Assembly (NCBI GenBank): GCA_963710745.1
Contig: CAVQBP010000027.1
Location: 124,001-188,000, forward strand
DNA from: CAVQBP01 sp963710745
GTDB taxonomy: Bacteria > Bacteroidota > Ignavibacteria > Ignavibacteriales > Ignavibacteriaceae
Direction: 5' to 3'
Length of the DNA stretch: 64,000 nt
The translations under genes and the position numbers were made by a program. The notes below the pieces were generated by a model that was given only the letters and a program-made list of their open reading frames with translations, searched no databases and was not told the DNA's origin. Numbering within the stretch: the stretch's first letter is position 1; every line of letters starts with the position of its first letter. This document shows positions 55,660 through 63,738 of this stretch, one piece after another.

Positions 55660-56802
55660 ATGAATAAAGATTTATTAGAAGATTATTTTACAAGGACTGA
55701 AATTTTTAATCAGCCGGAATTATGGATTAAAACCTATGAAAAGATCTTAATCGAATTGCAAGCTATTAAGAATTTTCTCAACGGAATTCTTTCCAGGGAA
55801 AATTTGGAAATCATCTTAACAGGTGCCGGTACCTCGGCTTTTATAGGGGATGTTCTTGAAGGATCTTTTCAGAAAGGATTAAATACAACAACAAAAGCAA
55901 TTTCAACCACCAATCTTGTTACACATCCGGAATTTTATCTTAATAAGAACAAACCGTTGCTTTTAGTTTCTTTTGCCCGTTCAGGTAACAGCCCCGAAAG
56001 TTCTAAAGCAATTGAACTTTCAGAAATAATTTGCAAAGAGGTTTATCATCTGGTTATTACCTGCAGTGATACAAGTACGCTTATAGATTCCTTAAACAGA
56101 AAAAAAAGCTATCTTTTTGTTTTGCCCGATAAATCCAATGATAAAGGGCTGGCCATGACCGCAAGCTTTACTTCAATGCTTCTTACAGGATTATTAATTT
56201 CAAATTATCAAAAAGCAGAAGAATTGAACGGTGAAATTAAAATACTATCCGGATATGGAGATAGAATTTTAAATGAATATTCAGAGAAGCTGAAAGAAGT
56301 TTCTAAAATTGATTTTGAGAGAGCAGTCTTTTTGGGTTCAGGACCTTTGAAAGGGATTGCAAGGGAATCACATTTAAAGCTTCAGGAATTAACTGACGGA
56401 AAAGTTATTTGCAAACATGATTCATTTCTTGGATTCAGGCATGGACCTAAAGCAGTCGTTAACGAAAAATCGTTGCTTGTATATCTTTTTTCAAATAATA
56501 AATATGTAAATAGATATGAGCTTGATTTAGTTAATGCGATTAATGAAGGGAGAAAGCCTGTGTACACAATCGGTATAATGGAAAAGAAGATTGATGGTCT
56601 TGAAATGTCATTACCTATTATTTTATCGGATAAGGGAAACCCGCTGAATGAAGACTTCCTTTCAGTTCCACTGATTTTGCCGGCTCAATTAATCGGTTTT
56701 TATAAATCAATAAATCTCGGATTAAATCCTGATTCTCCTTCAGCTGATGGAATGATATCGAGAGTTGTGGAAGGTGTTGAACTCTATCCTTACAAGAAAT
56801 AA
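55660..56802 (+). CDS. agaS: AgaS: SIS-domain galactosamine-6-phosphate deaminase/isomerase
   Basis: AgaS converts galactosamine-6-phosphate to tagatose-6-phosphate with release of ammonia. The 380-residue protein has two SIS sugar-isomerase domains (LTGAGTSAFIGD at about 53-64, and VFLGSGPLKGIARESHLKL). It shows the family hallmarks SFARSGNSPES, CKHDSFLGFRHGPKA and, at the end, SADGMISRVVEGVELYPY. It is soluble and cytoplasmic. Its stop is immediately followed by the kbaZ start, so the two are co-translated. An AAGGA site precedes the ATG. It is the strongest clue that the locus handles an amino sugar. Some SIS proteins of this group act on non-amino sugar phosphates, which would be the alternative. 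Confidence 0.9.
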   Translation: MNKDLLEDYFTRTEIFNQPELWIKTYEKILIELQAIKNFLNGILSRENLEIILTGAGTSAFIGDVLEGSFQKGLNTTTKAISTTNLVTHPEFYLNKNKPLLLVSFARSGNSPESSKAIELSEIICKEVYHLVITCSDTSTLIDSLNRKKSYLFVLPDKSNDKGLAMTASFTSMLLTGLLISNYQKAEELNGEIKILSGYGDRILNEYSEKLKEVSKIDFERAVFLGSGPLKGIARESHLKLQELTDGKVICKHDSFLGFRHGPKAVVNEKSLLVYLFSNNKYVNRYELDLVNAINEGRKPVYTIGIMEKKIDGLEMSLPIILSDKGNPLNEDFLSVPLILPAQLIGFYKSINLGLNPDSPSADGMISRVVEGVELYPYKK

Positions 56803-58110
56803 ATGTCAGAATATCTGCAAAGCATAATAAAAGAGAATAAGTCCGGCAATTCTGTCGGTGTTACTTCAATCTGCTCGGCCAATAGCTACGTGATTGAAGC
56901 TTCTATTTTAAACGCAAAAAAGAATAACCGTAATATATTAATTGAATCAACTTCAAACCAGGTGAATCAGTTCGGCGGGTATACAGGTATGAAGCCTGAA
57001 GAATTTAAAAATTATGTTTTCAAAACCGCAGAAGATTTAAAATTTCCGAAGGAGAAAATAATACTTGGCGGCGATCATTTAGGACCGAATGCATGGAAAA
57101 ATGAAGCTTCATCGGAAGCAATGGGAAAAGCAAAAGTACAGGTGGAAGAATATGTAAAAGCCGGATACTCTAAAATCCATCTTGATGCCAGTATGAAGCT
57201 AGCTGATGATGAGAATAAAAATTTACAGCTTGATACGGAAATAGTTGCAGAAAGAGCTGCTCAACTTTGCCGGGCAGCGGAGTATGCTTTCAAAAATATG
57301 AAGATGAAAAATCATAAGCCTTTTTATATTATAGGTTCCGATGTTCCTCCGCCCGGCGGCGGAACTGAACATCAGGAGATAAGAATTACATCTCCGGATG
57401 AAGTGGAAGCTACAATCGAAATAACTAAAAAAGCATTTTGTAAGTATGGACTTGAACATGCATGGAACAGAGTAATAGCTGTTGTAGTACAGCCTGGAGT
57501 AGAGTTCGACAATTATGAAGTTTATGATTTTTGTGCTGAAAAAGCAAAAGGGCTAACTCAAAAAATTCAGGAGAAAAAAAATCTCTCATACGAAGCACAT
57601 TCAACCGACTTCCAGAAAAAAGATTCCCTTAAGGAAATGGTAAAAAATAATTTCGCAATTTTGAAAGTCGGCCCATGGCTTACTTTCAGTTTCAGGGAAG
57701 CAGTATTTGCGCTGGCAAGTATAGAAGAGGAGCTTTTATTAAAAATTAAATCGATGCAGCCATCTAATATTATTGAACTAATCGATAAGCAAATGAAATT
57801 GGACCCGGAATATTGGGAAAAGTATTATAAAGGGAATGAAGATGAAAATTCTTTTGACAGAAAATTCAGCTTAAGCGATAGGATAAGATATTACTGGAAC
57901 AATAAAAAAGTAAATGGCTCTTTAAATCAATTAATTAATAATTTATCAGGAATTAAAATCCCTTTAACATTAATAAGCCAGTATCTTCCGGATCAATTTA
58001 AAGCCGTAAGAGAAAACGAAATTGAAAATAATCCTAAAGAAATAATTTATCATAAGATAAATGAAGTTTTGGAAATTTATAATTATGCTACATCTGGAGG
58101 TAACTTATGA
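56803..58110 (+). CDS. kbaZ: Tagatose-1,6-bisphosphate aldolase non-catalytic subunit (KbaZ/GatZ)
   Basis: The 435-residue protein matches KbaZ/GatZ: IKENKSGNSVGVTSICSAN, NILIESTSNQVNQFGGYTGM, ILGGDHLGPNAW, KIHLDASM, GSDVPPPGGG and YEAHSTDFQ. In enterobacteria this subunit stabilises and activates the class II aldolase KbaY/GatY. Its barrel resembles an aldolase, but on its own it is not known to be active. It begins directly after agaS, and its stop overlaps the permease start (ATGA), so the genes are tightly coupled. KbaZ and GatZ cannot be told apart by eye; the agaS neighbour favours the Kba name. Confidence 0.9.
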   Translation: MSEYLQSIIKENKSGNSVGVTSICSANSYVIEASILNAKKNNRNILIESTSNQVNQFGGYTGMKPEEFKNYVFKTAEDLKFPKEKIILGGDHLGPNAWKNEASSEAMGKAKVQVEEYVKAGYSKIHLDASMKLADDENKNLQLDTEIVAERAAQLCRAAEYAFKNMKMKNHKPFYIIGSDVPPPGGGTEHQEIRITSPDEVEATIEITKKAFCKYGLEHAWNRVIAVVVQPGVEFDNYEVYDFCAEKAKGLTQKIQEKKNLSYEAHSTDFQKKDSLKEMVKNNFAILKVGPWLTFSFREAVFALASIEEELLLKIKSMQPSNIIELIDKQMKLDPEYWEKYYKGNEDENSFDRKFSLSDRIRYYWNNKKVNGSLNQLINNLSGIKIPLTLISQYLPDQFKAVRENEIENNPKEIIYHKINEVLEIYNYATSGGNL

Positions 58111-59027
58111 AAACCCGTCCCTGGCTAATATATGCAATTGTAACGACTCTCTTTTGGGGAGTTTGGGGAGCTTTAATTGAGATCCCTGAAAAAGCCGGTT
58201 TCCCTGCCACTCTGGGTTATACAGTCTGGGCGCTTACAATGATACCTCCTGCATTAGTAGCTTTAAAAAAAATTAATTGGAGACCGAAATTTGATAAAAA
58301 ATCGGTCTTTCTCGGATGTGTCATAGGATTTACGGGCGCTGGCGGGCAGCTCATTTTATTCCAGGCATTAAAAACTGGACCTGCTTACCTGGTTTTTCCT
58401 TTTATATCTTTATCACCTGTGGTTACAATAATTCTTTCCTATGTCTTCTTAAAAGAACGCGCATCTAAAAGAGGCTGGATTGGAATCATACTTGCTTTGA
58501 TCGCAATTCCTCTTTTATCTTATTCACCTCCTGAAGGTTCAGGTGTCTCGGGATATTTTTGGATATTCCTCTCACTGCTGGTTTTTTTAGCATGGGGTAT
58601 CCAGGCTTACATTATGCGGTTTGCAAACCAGACAATGAAAGCTGAAGGGATTTTCTTTTATATGACTTTAACCGGTCTTTCCTTAATTCCTTTTGCATTA
58701 TTTATGACTGATTTTTCACAAACTATTAATTGGGGGTTTAACGGGCCATACCTTACTGCAATGATACAGATACTTAATGCCGTTGGAGCACTAATGATAG
58801 TTTATGCATTCAGATACGGAAAAGCCATTATTGTAAGTCCTTTAACAAATGCGGTTGCACCGGTTATAACAATAGTAATTTCATTATCAATTTATCAGGT
58901 TATCCCTCATCCTGTTATAATAACAGGAATGGTTTTAGCTTTAGGATCAATTTTATTAATGGCGTTGGAAGATTCAGCAGATGAACCTGCAGCGGAAATT
59001 AAAGAAGAGGTAAAATATGAGTCCTAA
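58107..59027 (+). CDS. EamA/DMT-superfamily permease, putative sugar transporter
   Basis: The 306-residue inner-membrane protein has ten hydrophobic helices in two repeated halves, as in DMT/EamA transporters (VTTLFWGVWGALIEIPEKAG, then PFISLSPVVTIILSYVFLKE in the first half, and SPLTNAVAPVITIVISLSIY in the second). Members move amino acids, nucleotide sugars, sugars or other metabolites. Inside an agaS-kbaZ-pfkB-kbaY operon, uptake of the released sugar is the natural guess. No PTS genes are present, unlike enterobacterial aga loci. It overlaps kbaZ by 4 bases and the kinase gene by 11. Confidence 0.85.
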   Translation: MKTRPWLIYAIVTTLFWGVWGALIEIPEKAGFPATLGYTVWALTMIPPALVALKKINWRPKFDKKSVFLGCVIGFTGAGGQLILFQALKTGPAYLVFPFISLSPVVTIILSYVFLKERASKRGWIGIILALIAIPLLSYSPPEGSGVSGYFWIFLSLLVFLAWGIQAYIMRFANQTMKAEGIFFYMTLTGLSLIPFALFMTDFSQTINWGFNGPYLTAMIQILNAVGALMIVYAFRYGKAIIVSPLTNAVAPVITIVISLSIYQVIPHPVIITGMVLALGSILLMALEDSADEPAAEIKEEVKYES

Positions 59028-59967
59028 AAAGTTTGATGCTATTGTTATCGGTGAATTGAATGTTGATCTGATCCTGAATAATATTGATTCATTTCCGGAG
59101 ATGGGAAAAGAAAAAATTGCAAAGAATATGACATTAACTCTCGGCAGTTCTTCTGCAATATTTGCAAGCAATCTATCGTCTCTCGGAGCAAATGTTGCTT
59201 TCCTTGGAAAGATTGGTAATGATTCTTTCGGCGGCCTGGTAACCGAAAGCTTAAGATCAAAAAATGTAGATATTGATTTAATCATAAGAGATAAAAATTC
59301 TAATACAGGTGCGACAATCGTTTTAAACTATAAAGAAGACCGGGCAATGGTAACTTATCAGGGAGCAATGAATGAATTAACTATTAATGATATATCCGAA
59401 GAATCTCTTTCACAGGCAAAGCATCTTCATTTTTCTTCATATTATCTTCAGCCCGGAATGAAAAAAGATATCAGTAAACTTTTTAAAATGGCTAAGGATC
59501 TGGGGCTCTCTACATCGTTCGATATGCAATGGGATCCGTATGAAAAATGGGATCTTAATTATGAAGAAACTCTTCCGCTGATTGATGTTTTTCTTCCCAA
59601 TGAACTTGAACTGAAATATCTTACTCGAATGGAAAAAGTAGATGAAGCTCTGGATGCACTCTCAAATTGTTCCAATACTGTTATTGTGAAAATGGGAAAT
59701 AAAGGATCGCTTCTGTTTAATAAAGGAAAGAAAAATTTGCTGAACGCTTTTTTAAATAACAAAGTTGTGGATGCAATTGGTGCAGGGGACAGCTTTAACG
59801 CAGGTTTTATATTTAAATTTATTCAAGGAGAAAATTTAGAGAAATGCCAGGAGTTTGGTAACTTAATGGGCGCCGTTAGTACAACTGCCGCAGGCGGTAC
59901 TTCTGCATTCAGCAGCTATAAAAATGTTTTGAAAACAGCAAAAGAAAAATTTAATTATTCAGAATAG
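59017..59967 (+). CDS. PfkB-family sugar kinase
   Basis: The 316-residue protein has both PfkB signatures: a Gly-rich N-terminal region (LTLGSSSAIFASNLSSLGA) and the C-terminal motif VVDAIGAGDSFNAGF with catalytic Asp258. By position it could phosphorylate tagatose-6-phosphate to the 1,6-bisphosphate cleaved by KbaYZ. If the permease brings in free sugar, it could instead be the first kinase, acting on galactosamine or tagatose. Only one kinase is visible in the locus although two phosphorylations are needed. It overlaps the permease gene by 11 bases, with GAGG before its ATG, and is directly followed by kbaY. Confidence 0.88.
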   Translation: MSPKKFDAIVIGELNVDLILNNIDSFPEMGKEKIAKNMTLTLGSSSAIFASNLSSLGANVAFLGKIGNDSFGGLVTESLRSKNVDIDLIIRDKNSNTGATIVLNYKEDRAMVTYQGAMNELTINDISEESLSQAKHLHFSSYYLQPGMKKDISKLFKMAKDLGLSTSFDMQWDPYEKWDLNYEETLPLIDVFLPNELELKYLTRMEKVDEALDALSNCSNTVIVKMGNKGSLLFNKGKKNLLNAFLNNKVVDAIGAGDSFNAGFIFKFIQGENLEKCQEFGNLMGAVSTTAAGGTSAFSSYKNVLKTAKEKFNYSE

Positions 59968-60789
59968 ATGAAATTACAGGACAAACTGAAAGAAGCTCAG
60001 AAAAATTCTTCGGCAATATTAGCCGCTAACTATTATAATATTGAAACCTGCAAAGGAATAATGAAAGCGGCAGGCAAAATTAAAAAGCCGGTTATCCTGC
60101 AGCTTACTGAAAGTTCAATAGAGTACATGAGCTTAAAAACAGCTTATGCAACCGGTAGAACTTTATCCGAATATTATGAAGCCGAAAGCTGGATCCATCT
60201 TGATCATTGTAAAAATATAGATACAATAAAAAGATGTCTGGATACGGGATTTGATTCTGTAATGATCGATGCAAGTGATCTTTCATTATATGAGAATGCT
60301 GAAGTTACTTGCAAAGTTGTTGAACTGGCAAAAAGATATGGAGCAAATGTTGAGGCCGAATTAGGCTATATACCCAAACCTGATGTTGATCTGGAAGAAG
60401 ATAAATTTACTAATCCTGATGAAGCAGGGAAGTTTGCTGATGAAACAGGGGTGAATGCGCTGGCTGTTGCGATCGGTTCAAAGCATGGATTTTATAAAGG
60501 TGAACCGAAATTAGATCTGGGAAGACTTAAACAAATAAAAGAAAAAACAGGTGTTTGTCTTGTTCTGCACGGAGGATCGGGGATACCGCAGCCAACACTC
60601 CGGCAGGCAATTAAGCTCGGAATTACAAAAGTAAATGTTGCAACTGAAACTAAAGATACTTTTATGCGGATCTTAAAAGATGATCTCGCTGACAATAATG
60701 AAATAGATTTAAGGAAATTATTCCCCCATGCCATTACAGCAGTGGAAGATTTAATTTCCGAAAAGCTGAAAATCATTTCTGCTGATTAA
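59968..60789 (+). CDS. kbaY: Class II tagatose/fructose-1,6-bisphosphate aldolase (KbaY/GatY-like)
   Basis: This zinc aldolase should split tagatose-1,6-bisphosphate into dihydroxyacetone phosphate and glyceraldehyde-3-phosphate. The 273-residue sequence shows Asp79-His80 (IHLDHC), Glu131 (VEAELG), His173 (GSKHGFY) and His201 (LHGGSG), the base and zinc ligands of class II enzymes, plus the phosphate-binding KVNVATET. It begins the base after the kinase stop. Fructose-bisphosphate specificity cannot be ruled out from sequence, but the kbaZ partner in the same operon supports tagatose. Confidence 0.88.
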   Translation: MKLQDKLKEAQKNSSAILAANYYNIETCKGIMKAAGKIKKPVILQLTESSIEYMSLKTAYATGRTLSEYYEAESWIHLDHCKNIDTIKRCLDTGFDSVMIDASDLSLYENAEVTCKVVELAKRYGANVEAELGYIPKPDVDLEEDKFTNPDEAGKFADETGVNALAVAIGSKHGFYKGEPKLDLGRLKQIKEKTGVCLVLHGGSGIPQPTLRQAIKLGITKVNVATETKDTFMRILKDDLADNNEIDLRKLFPHAITAVEDLISEKLKIISAD

Positions 60790-60799
60790 TAGAACATTG

Positions 60800-62752
60800 A
60801 TGAAGAAATTTTTACTTTTAATACTTTTAACTCTCCCTTCTTATATTTACTCTCAAGTCCTTTGGTACCACAAAGCCCGAATTGCCGGAAATCCTTTAAC
60901 AATAAATAATATTGATTCAATTGTTAAGCATGCAAATGACAGCTACGTTCTCGGGATCGAAGTTGATAACGATATTCCTGGCAGATACGAAAGTTTTTTA
61001 GATCCCGCGAAAAAATTAGAAACTATAAAGAAAGCTGCGGAAAAAGCACATGAATCCGATAATTATACGTTTGTTTATATAGCAGGGCTTGAATGTATTA
61101 CTTCTAACGCAGATAAAAAAGAACATACTTTTTTTAAAGATCACCCTGATTGGGTGCAGCGGGATATAAAAGGCAGACCTGCTAAATTCGGAGCCAATGA
61201 TGCTTTCTGGATAGATGAAGGTGATGAAGACGTTTGGATATCTCCTTATGCAAAAGAGTGGCGGAAAATTTACATGGAAAGAATTAAACAAATTGCAAGA
61301 ACCGGCATTGACGGAATTTATATAGATATTCCTTACTGGATGACCCACTTTAAAGAATGGGAAAATACCTGGGCTAGCTTTGATGATTATACCGTCGCAG
61401 CTTTCAAAGAAAAAACCGGGTTGAATGCAAATGAAGATATAAAGCTGGGTGATTTTAAAGATCCCGGTTTTATAAAATGGGTTAAGTTTAGGATTAATAC
61501 AATAAATGATTTTTTGAAGGAAATAGATGCAGCAATTAAATCTGTTAATCCAAATTGCTTAACAATTGCAGAAATATATCCCGGCATCGGGGAAGATGCT
61601 GTCAAAGTCGGTGCAGATGTTTACAGCTTGTATAATATTGTTGATGTAATCGCCCATGAATACAGCGAGGGGAAATACTATGCTTCCGAAAGAGAACCGT
61701 TTAATTGGTATAAATATATTTTTGGTATGAAAGCTTTTAGAAGCTTTGCCGGAGATAAGCCGACATGGATGTTAAGCTATTCGTGGAACAATGATAAAGA
61801 AGTTAAACAGCGGGACGCAATGAAAAGTCTGTTTGCTTCCCAGATATTTAATGGTGTAAATACATGGGATGTTAAAACTTATATTATGTCTTCAACAAAT
61901 GATCTTGGGACGCGGAAAGAAGTTTACAAGTGGATCGCTGAAAATTCTGATAAACTTTATTATAAACATTATCCTGTTGATCCTGTAGGAATTTACTTTT
62001 CACCTGAAACAAGAAACCTTTTTGCTGATGAATATCCTGAGAGCTTTTTTGGAACGATTTTTCTTTTGGCAAATTCTCATATTGACTATGATATTATAAC
62101 TCCGAAAACTTTATCTGACTTTAATCACAAAGCTATAATTCTTCCGGATGCAAAATGTTTAAATAATGAGGAAATTGAAACATTAAACCATTTAAAGAAC
62201 AAAGGAATTAAAATTATTTATATAGGGGAAACGGGGAAATATGATGAAAACCGAATTATTAGGAAAAATCCTTTGTATGATGATTCAAGTTTTTCTAATA
62301 ATAGAATCTTAATTATCAAAGCTGATATTGGCAGAGATTATTATAAAATTTTAGAGAATAATTTGAATAAATATTTTTATTCCGATTCTCAGAAAGAAAA
62401 TAAAATTGCTGATTATAAAGACAGTTTGATTTCTGAGATAATAAATTTTATTGATCTAACTCCAACGATAAAAATTGATGCACCTGTAAATATCTTAACA
62501 ACAATTTCAAAGGATAAAAATGGACGAACATTTATTCATCTTTTAAATATTGATCAATTATGTGAGGTATGTAATAAAAATATAAGTAATAATACAATTA
62601 GAGTATCATTTAATAAAAACTTAGGAAAAGAAGTTTACTTTCTTCCCTATATTGGAAATCGGCAAAACCTAAAGCTTGCAGGCTCTAATGAAAACTTTAT
62701 TTTGAAAGTGCCCATGTTTGACAGGGGTGCTGTTCTTTGGATAGAGGAATAA
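60800..62752 (+). CDS. Secreted GH42-like barrel protein with beta-galactosidase-trimerisation-like domain
   Basis: The 650-residue protein has a signal peptide (MKKFLLLILLTLPSYIYS then Q). A TIM-barrel region (about 20-400) has YVLGIEVDNDIPGRYESF, FVYIAGLEC, GIDGIYIDIPYWM and NCLTIAEIYPG, where Glu in IAEIYPG is a candidate catalytic residue. A second domain (about 415-540) looks like the class-I-glutamine-amidotransferase-like trimerisation domain of GH42 enzymes (SHIDYDIITPKTL, HKAIILPDAKCLN, KGIKIIYIGETG). I cannot assign a CAZy family. It is the last gene of the glycan locus. I chose the ATG at 60800 rather than a TTG at 60797. Confidence 0.75.
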   Translation: MKKFLLLILLTLPSYIYSQVLWYHKARIAGNPLTINNIDSIVKHANDSYVLGIEVDNDIPGRYESFLDPAKKLETIKKAAEKAHESDNYTFVYIAGLECITSNADKKEHTFFKDHPDWVQRDIKGRPAKFGANDAFWIDEGDEDVWISPYAKEWRKIYMERIKQIARTGIDGIYIDIPYWMTHFKEWENTWASFDDYTVAAFKEKTGLNANEDIKLGDFKDPGFIKWVKFRINTINDFLKEIDAAIKSVNPNCLTIAEIYPGIGEDAVKVGADVYSLYNIVDVIAHEYSEGKYYASEREPFNWYKYIFGMKAFRSFAGDKPTWMLSYSWNNDKEVKQRDAMKSLFASQIFNGVNTWDVKTYIMSSTNDLGTRKEVYKWIAENSDKLYYKHYPVDPVGIYFSPETRNLFADEYPESFFGTIFLLANSHIDYDIITPKTLSDFNHKAIILPDAKCLNNEEIETLNHLKNKGIKIIYIGETGKYDENRIIRKNPLYDDSSFSNNRILIIKADIGRDYYKILENNLNKYFYSDSQKENKIADYKDSLISEIINFIDLTPTIKIDAPVNILTTISKDKNGRTFIHLLNIDQLCEVCNKNISNNTIRVSFNKNLGKEVYFLPYIGNRQNLKLAGSNENFILKVPMFDRGAVLWIEE

Positions 62753-62976
62753 TCTTCTTAAGTAAAACGGAGACTACAATCTTAATTTTTATTTCATATT
62801 TTTATTCTCTTTTCACAAATCGACTTAGAAGTTAACTCCCTTTTAGAATGAGAAATAAAATATCTTCAGAGCAAATCTAAAGATGCATAACTCTGCGTTT
62901 ATATCAGAATAACTGATTCATATGAAATGAATTTGTTTGGTAAGAAGATTGTTGCATTTGGAATTCTGTGGTGCAA

Positions 62977-63005
62977 AAACTGACACAAATGCTGACACAA
63001 ATTTA
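62977..63005. repeat. Direct repeat, left copy (paired TGACACAAAT)
   Basis: AAAACTGACACAAAT, then CTGACACAAATTT after one extra G, at 62977-63005. It contains TGACACAAAT at 62981-62990 and 62993-63002. A near-identical copy lies about 215 bases to the right. Confidence 0.7.
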
Positions 63006-63160
63006 ATTATGGTCAAAAAATCTTTGAATTCATAAAACCGCTTTAAAATAAACAACCCACTGTTGGGGAAACATATAGGCGGAATAGGCAGGAGGCAAAA
63101 TGTTGCGAAAATTGCTTAATATCAGGCTTTTACAAAACTGATTTTGGTCAATTTTAGCCA

Positions 63161-63190
63161 AACTAATCAGAACTAATCAGAATTAATCCG
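63161..63190. repeat. Three tandem 10-mers
   Basis: AACTAATCAG is repeated exactly at 63161-63170 and 63171-63180 and followed by AATTAATCCG (two changes) at 63181-63190. It abuts the right copy of the TGACACAAAT repeat. Confidence 0.7.
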
Positions 63191-63191
63191 A

Positions 63192-63219
63192 AAACTGACA
63201 CAAATCTGACACAAATTTT
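63192..63219. repeat. Direct repeat, right copy (paired TGACACAAAT)
   Basis: The pattern of the left copy recurs without the extra G. TGACACAAAT is at 63196-63205 and 63207-63216, preceded by AAAAC and followed by a T-run. Copies of this kind can be protein-binding or recombination sites. Confidence 0.7.
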
Positions 63220-63340
63220 TATTGCAGAATACACCACGTGTAAATATTTATTACAATATCTTTTTATGTTTTGACATTCGAGAAGAGCTGTAAAATTATT
63301 TTTATTTACATTGATATAAAACATAATTGAATAGACTGCT

Positions 63341-63378
63341 AAAATAAAAAGCCTTGCTTATTATTTTAAATAAACAAG
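63341..63378 (-). terminator. Terminator for the minus-strand genes at the right end
   Basis: On the minus strand, a 10-bp stem (one G-U pair; plus-strand 63353-63362 with 63369-63378, loop of 6) is followed by GC and then TTTTTATTTT (complement of 63341-63350). It lies 35 bases beyond the stop of the 86-residue gene. Confidence 0.75.
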
Positions 63379-63412
63379 ACATCACTAAATAATCCGGAAT
63401 TATTAAAATAAC

Positions 63413-63673
63413 CTAGAATCCCTCTTCTGCTTCCTTTAAATCAAGAATAAAGCAGTCCCTGACTACATTATCAATTTTTTCATCATCTTCGGTTGTATGA
63501 TTTCCTCTATCAAGTTCTGAGGCAAACTGATCTTTAACAAATTCACAGAAGTCATCAAACATATCAAACCAAACATCATTATTAAACTCTTCGATTGCCT
63601 TCAATCGATTTTCTTTATTATCACTCCCAAAATATTTATTGACGATATGTGCTTTCAAAATTTCTGGTCTCAT
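63413..63673 (-). CDS. Acidic 86-residue protein of unknown function
   Basis: I do not recognise this protein. It is strongly acidic and helical (NVVRDCFILDLKEAEEGF, FDDFCEFVKDQFASELD), with no signal or membrane segment. An AAAGGAGTAAATA ribosome site stands just before the ATG, and a terminator follows the stop, so it is probably a real gene. It lies downstream of the partial gene at the window end, separated by a hairpin. Confidence 0.65.
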   Translation of the reverse strand: MRPEILKAHIVNKYFGSDNKENRLKAIEEFNNDVWFDMFDDFCEFVKDQFASELDRGNHTTEDDEKIDNVVRDCFILDLKEAEEGF

Positions 63674-63695
63674 TATTTACTCCTTTATATATATA

Positions 63696-63720
63696 TTGCC
63701 GGACCAAAAAGATCCGGCAA
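63696..63720 (-). terminator. Hairpin between the two right-end minus-strand genes
   Basis: TTGCCGGA at 63696-63703 pairs perfectly with TCCGGCAA at 63713-63720, with a 9-base loop. It follows the stop of the upstream gene. The sequence after it on the minus strand is an AT alternation rather than a U-run, so it may be a weak terminator or a processing site. Confidence 0.5.
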
Positions 63721-63738
63721 CGTTAATAGATTAATAAA

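Larger units (their letters stand above)
62753..63412. other. Gene-poor, repeat-rich stretch at the end of the glycan locus
   Basis: In these 660 bases I find no convincing gene. Present are a pair of direct repeats (see the separate entries), three tandem 10-mers, and AGGAGG at about 63091-63096 followed by an ATG that opens only 13 codons (MLRKLLNIRLLQN). A terminator for the minus-strand genes beyond lies at the right end. The stretch may be an integration scar or a decayed integrase region. Confidence 0.4.

Noticed and set aside
63101..63142. Leader peptide of 13 codons behind a strong AGGAGG site
   Set aside because: No gene or attenuator follows on the plus strand, so a leader role has nothing to control; probably a remnant or chance site.
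62977..63219. CRISPR array
   Set aside because: Only two repeat segments, each internally duplicated, with no regular spacers and no cas genes in the window.
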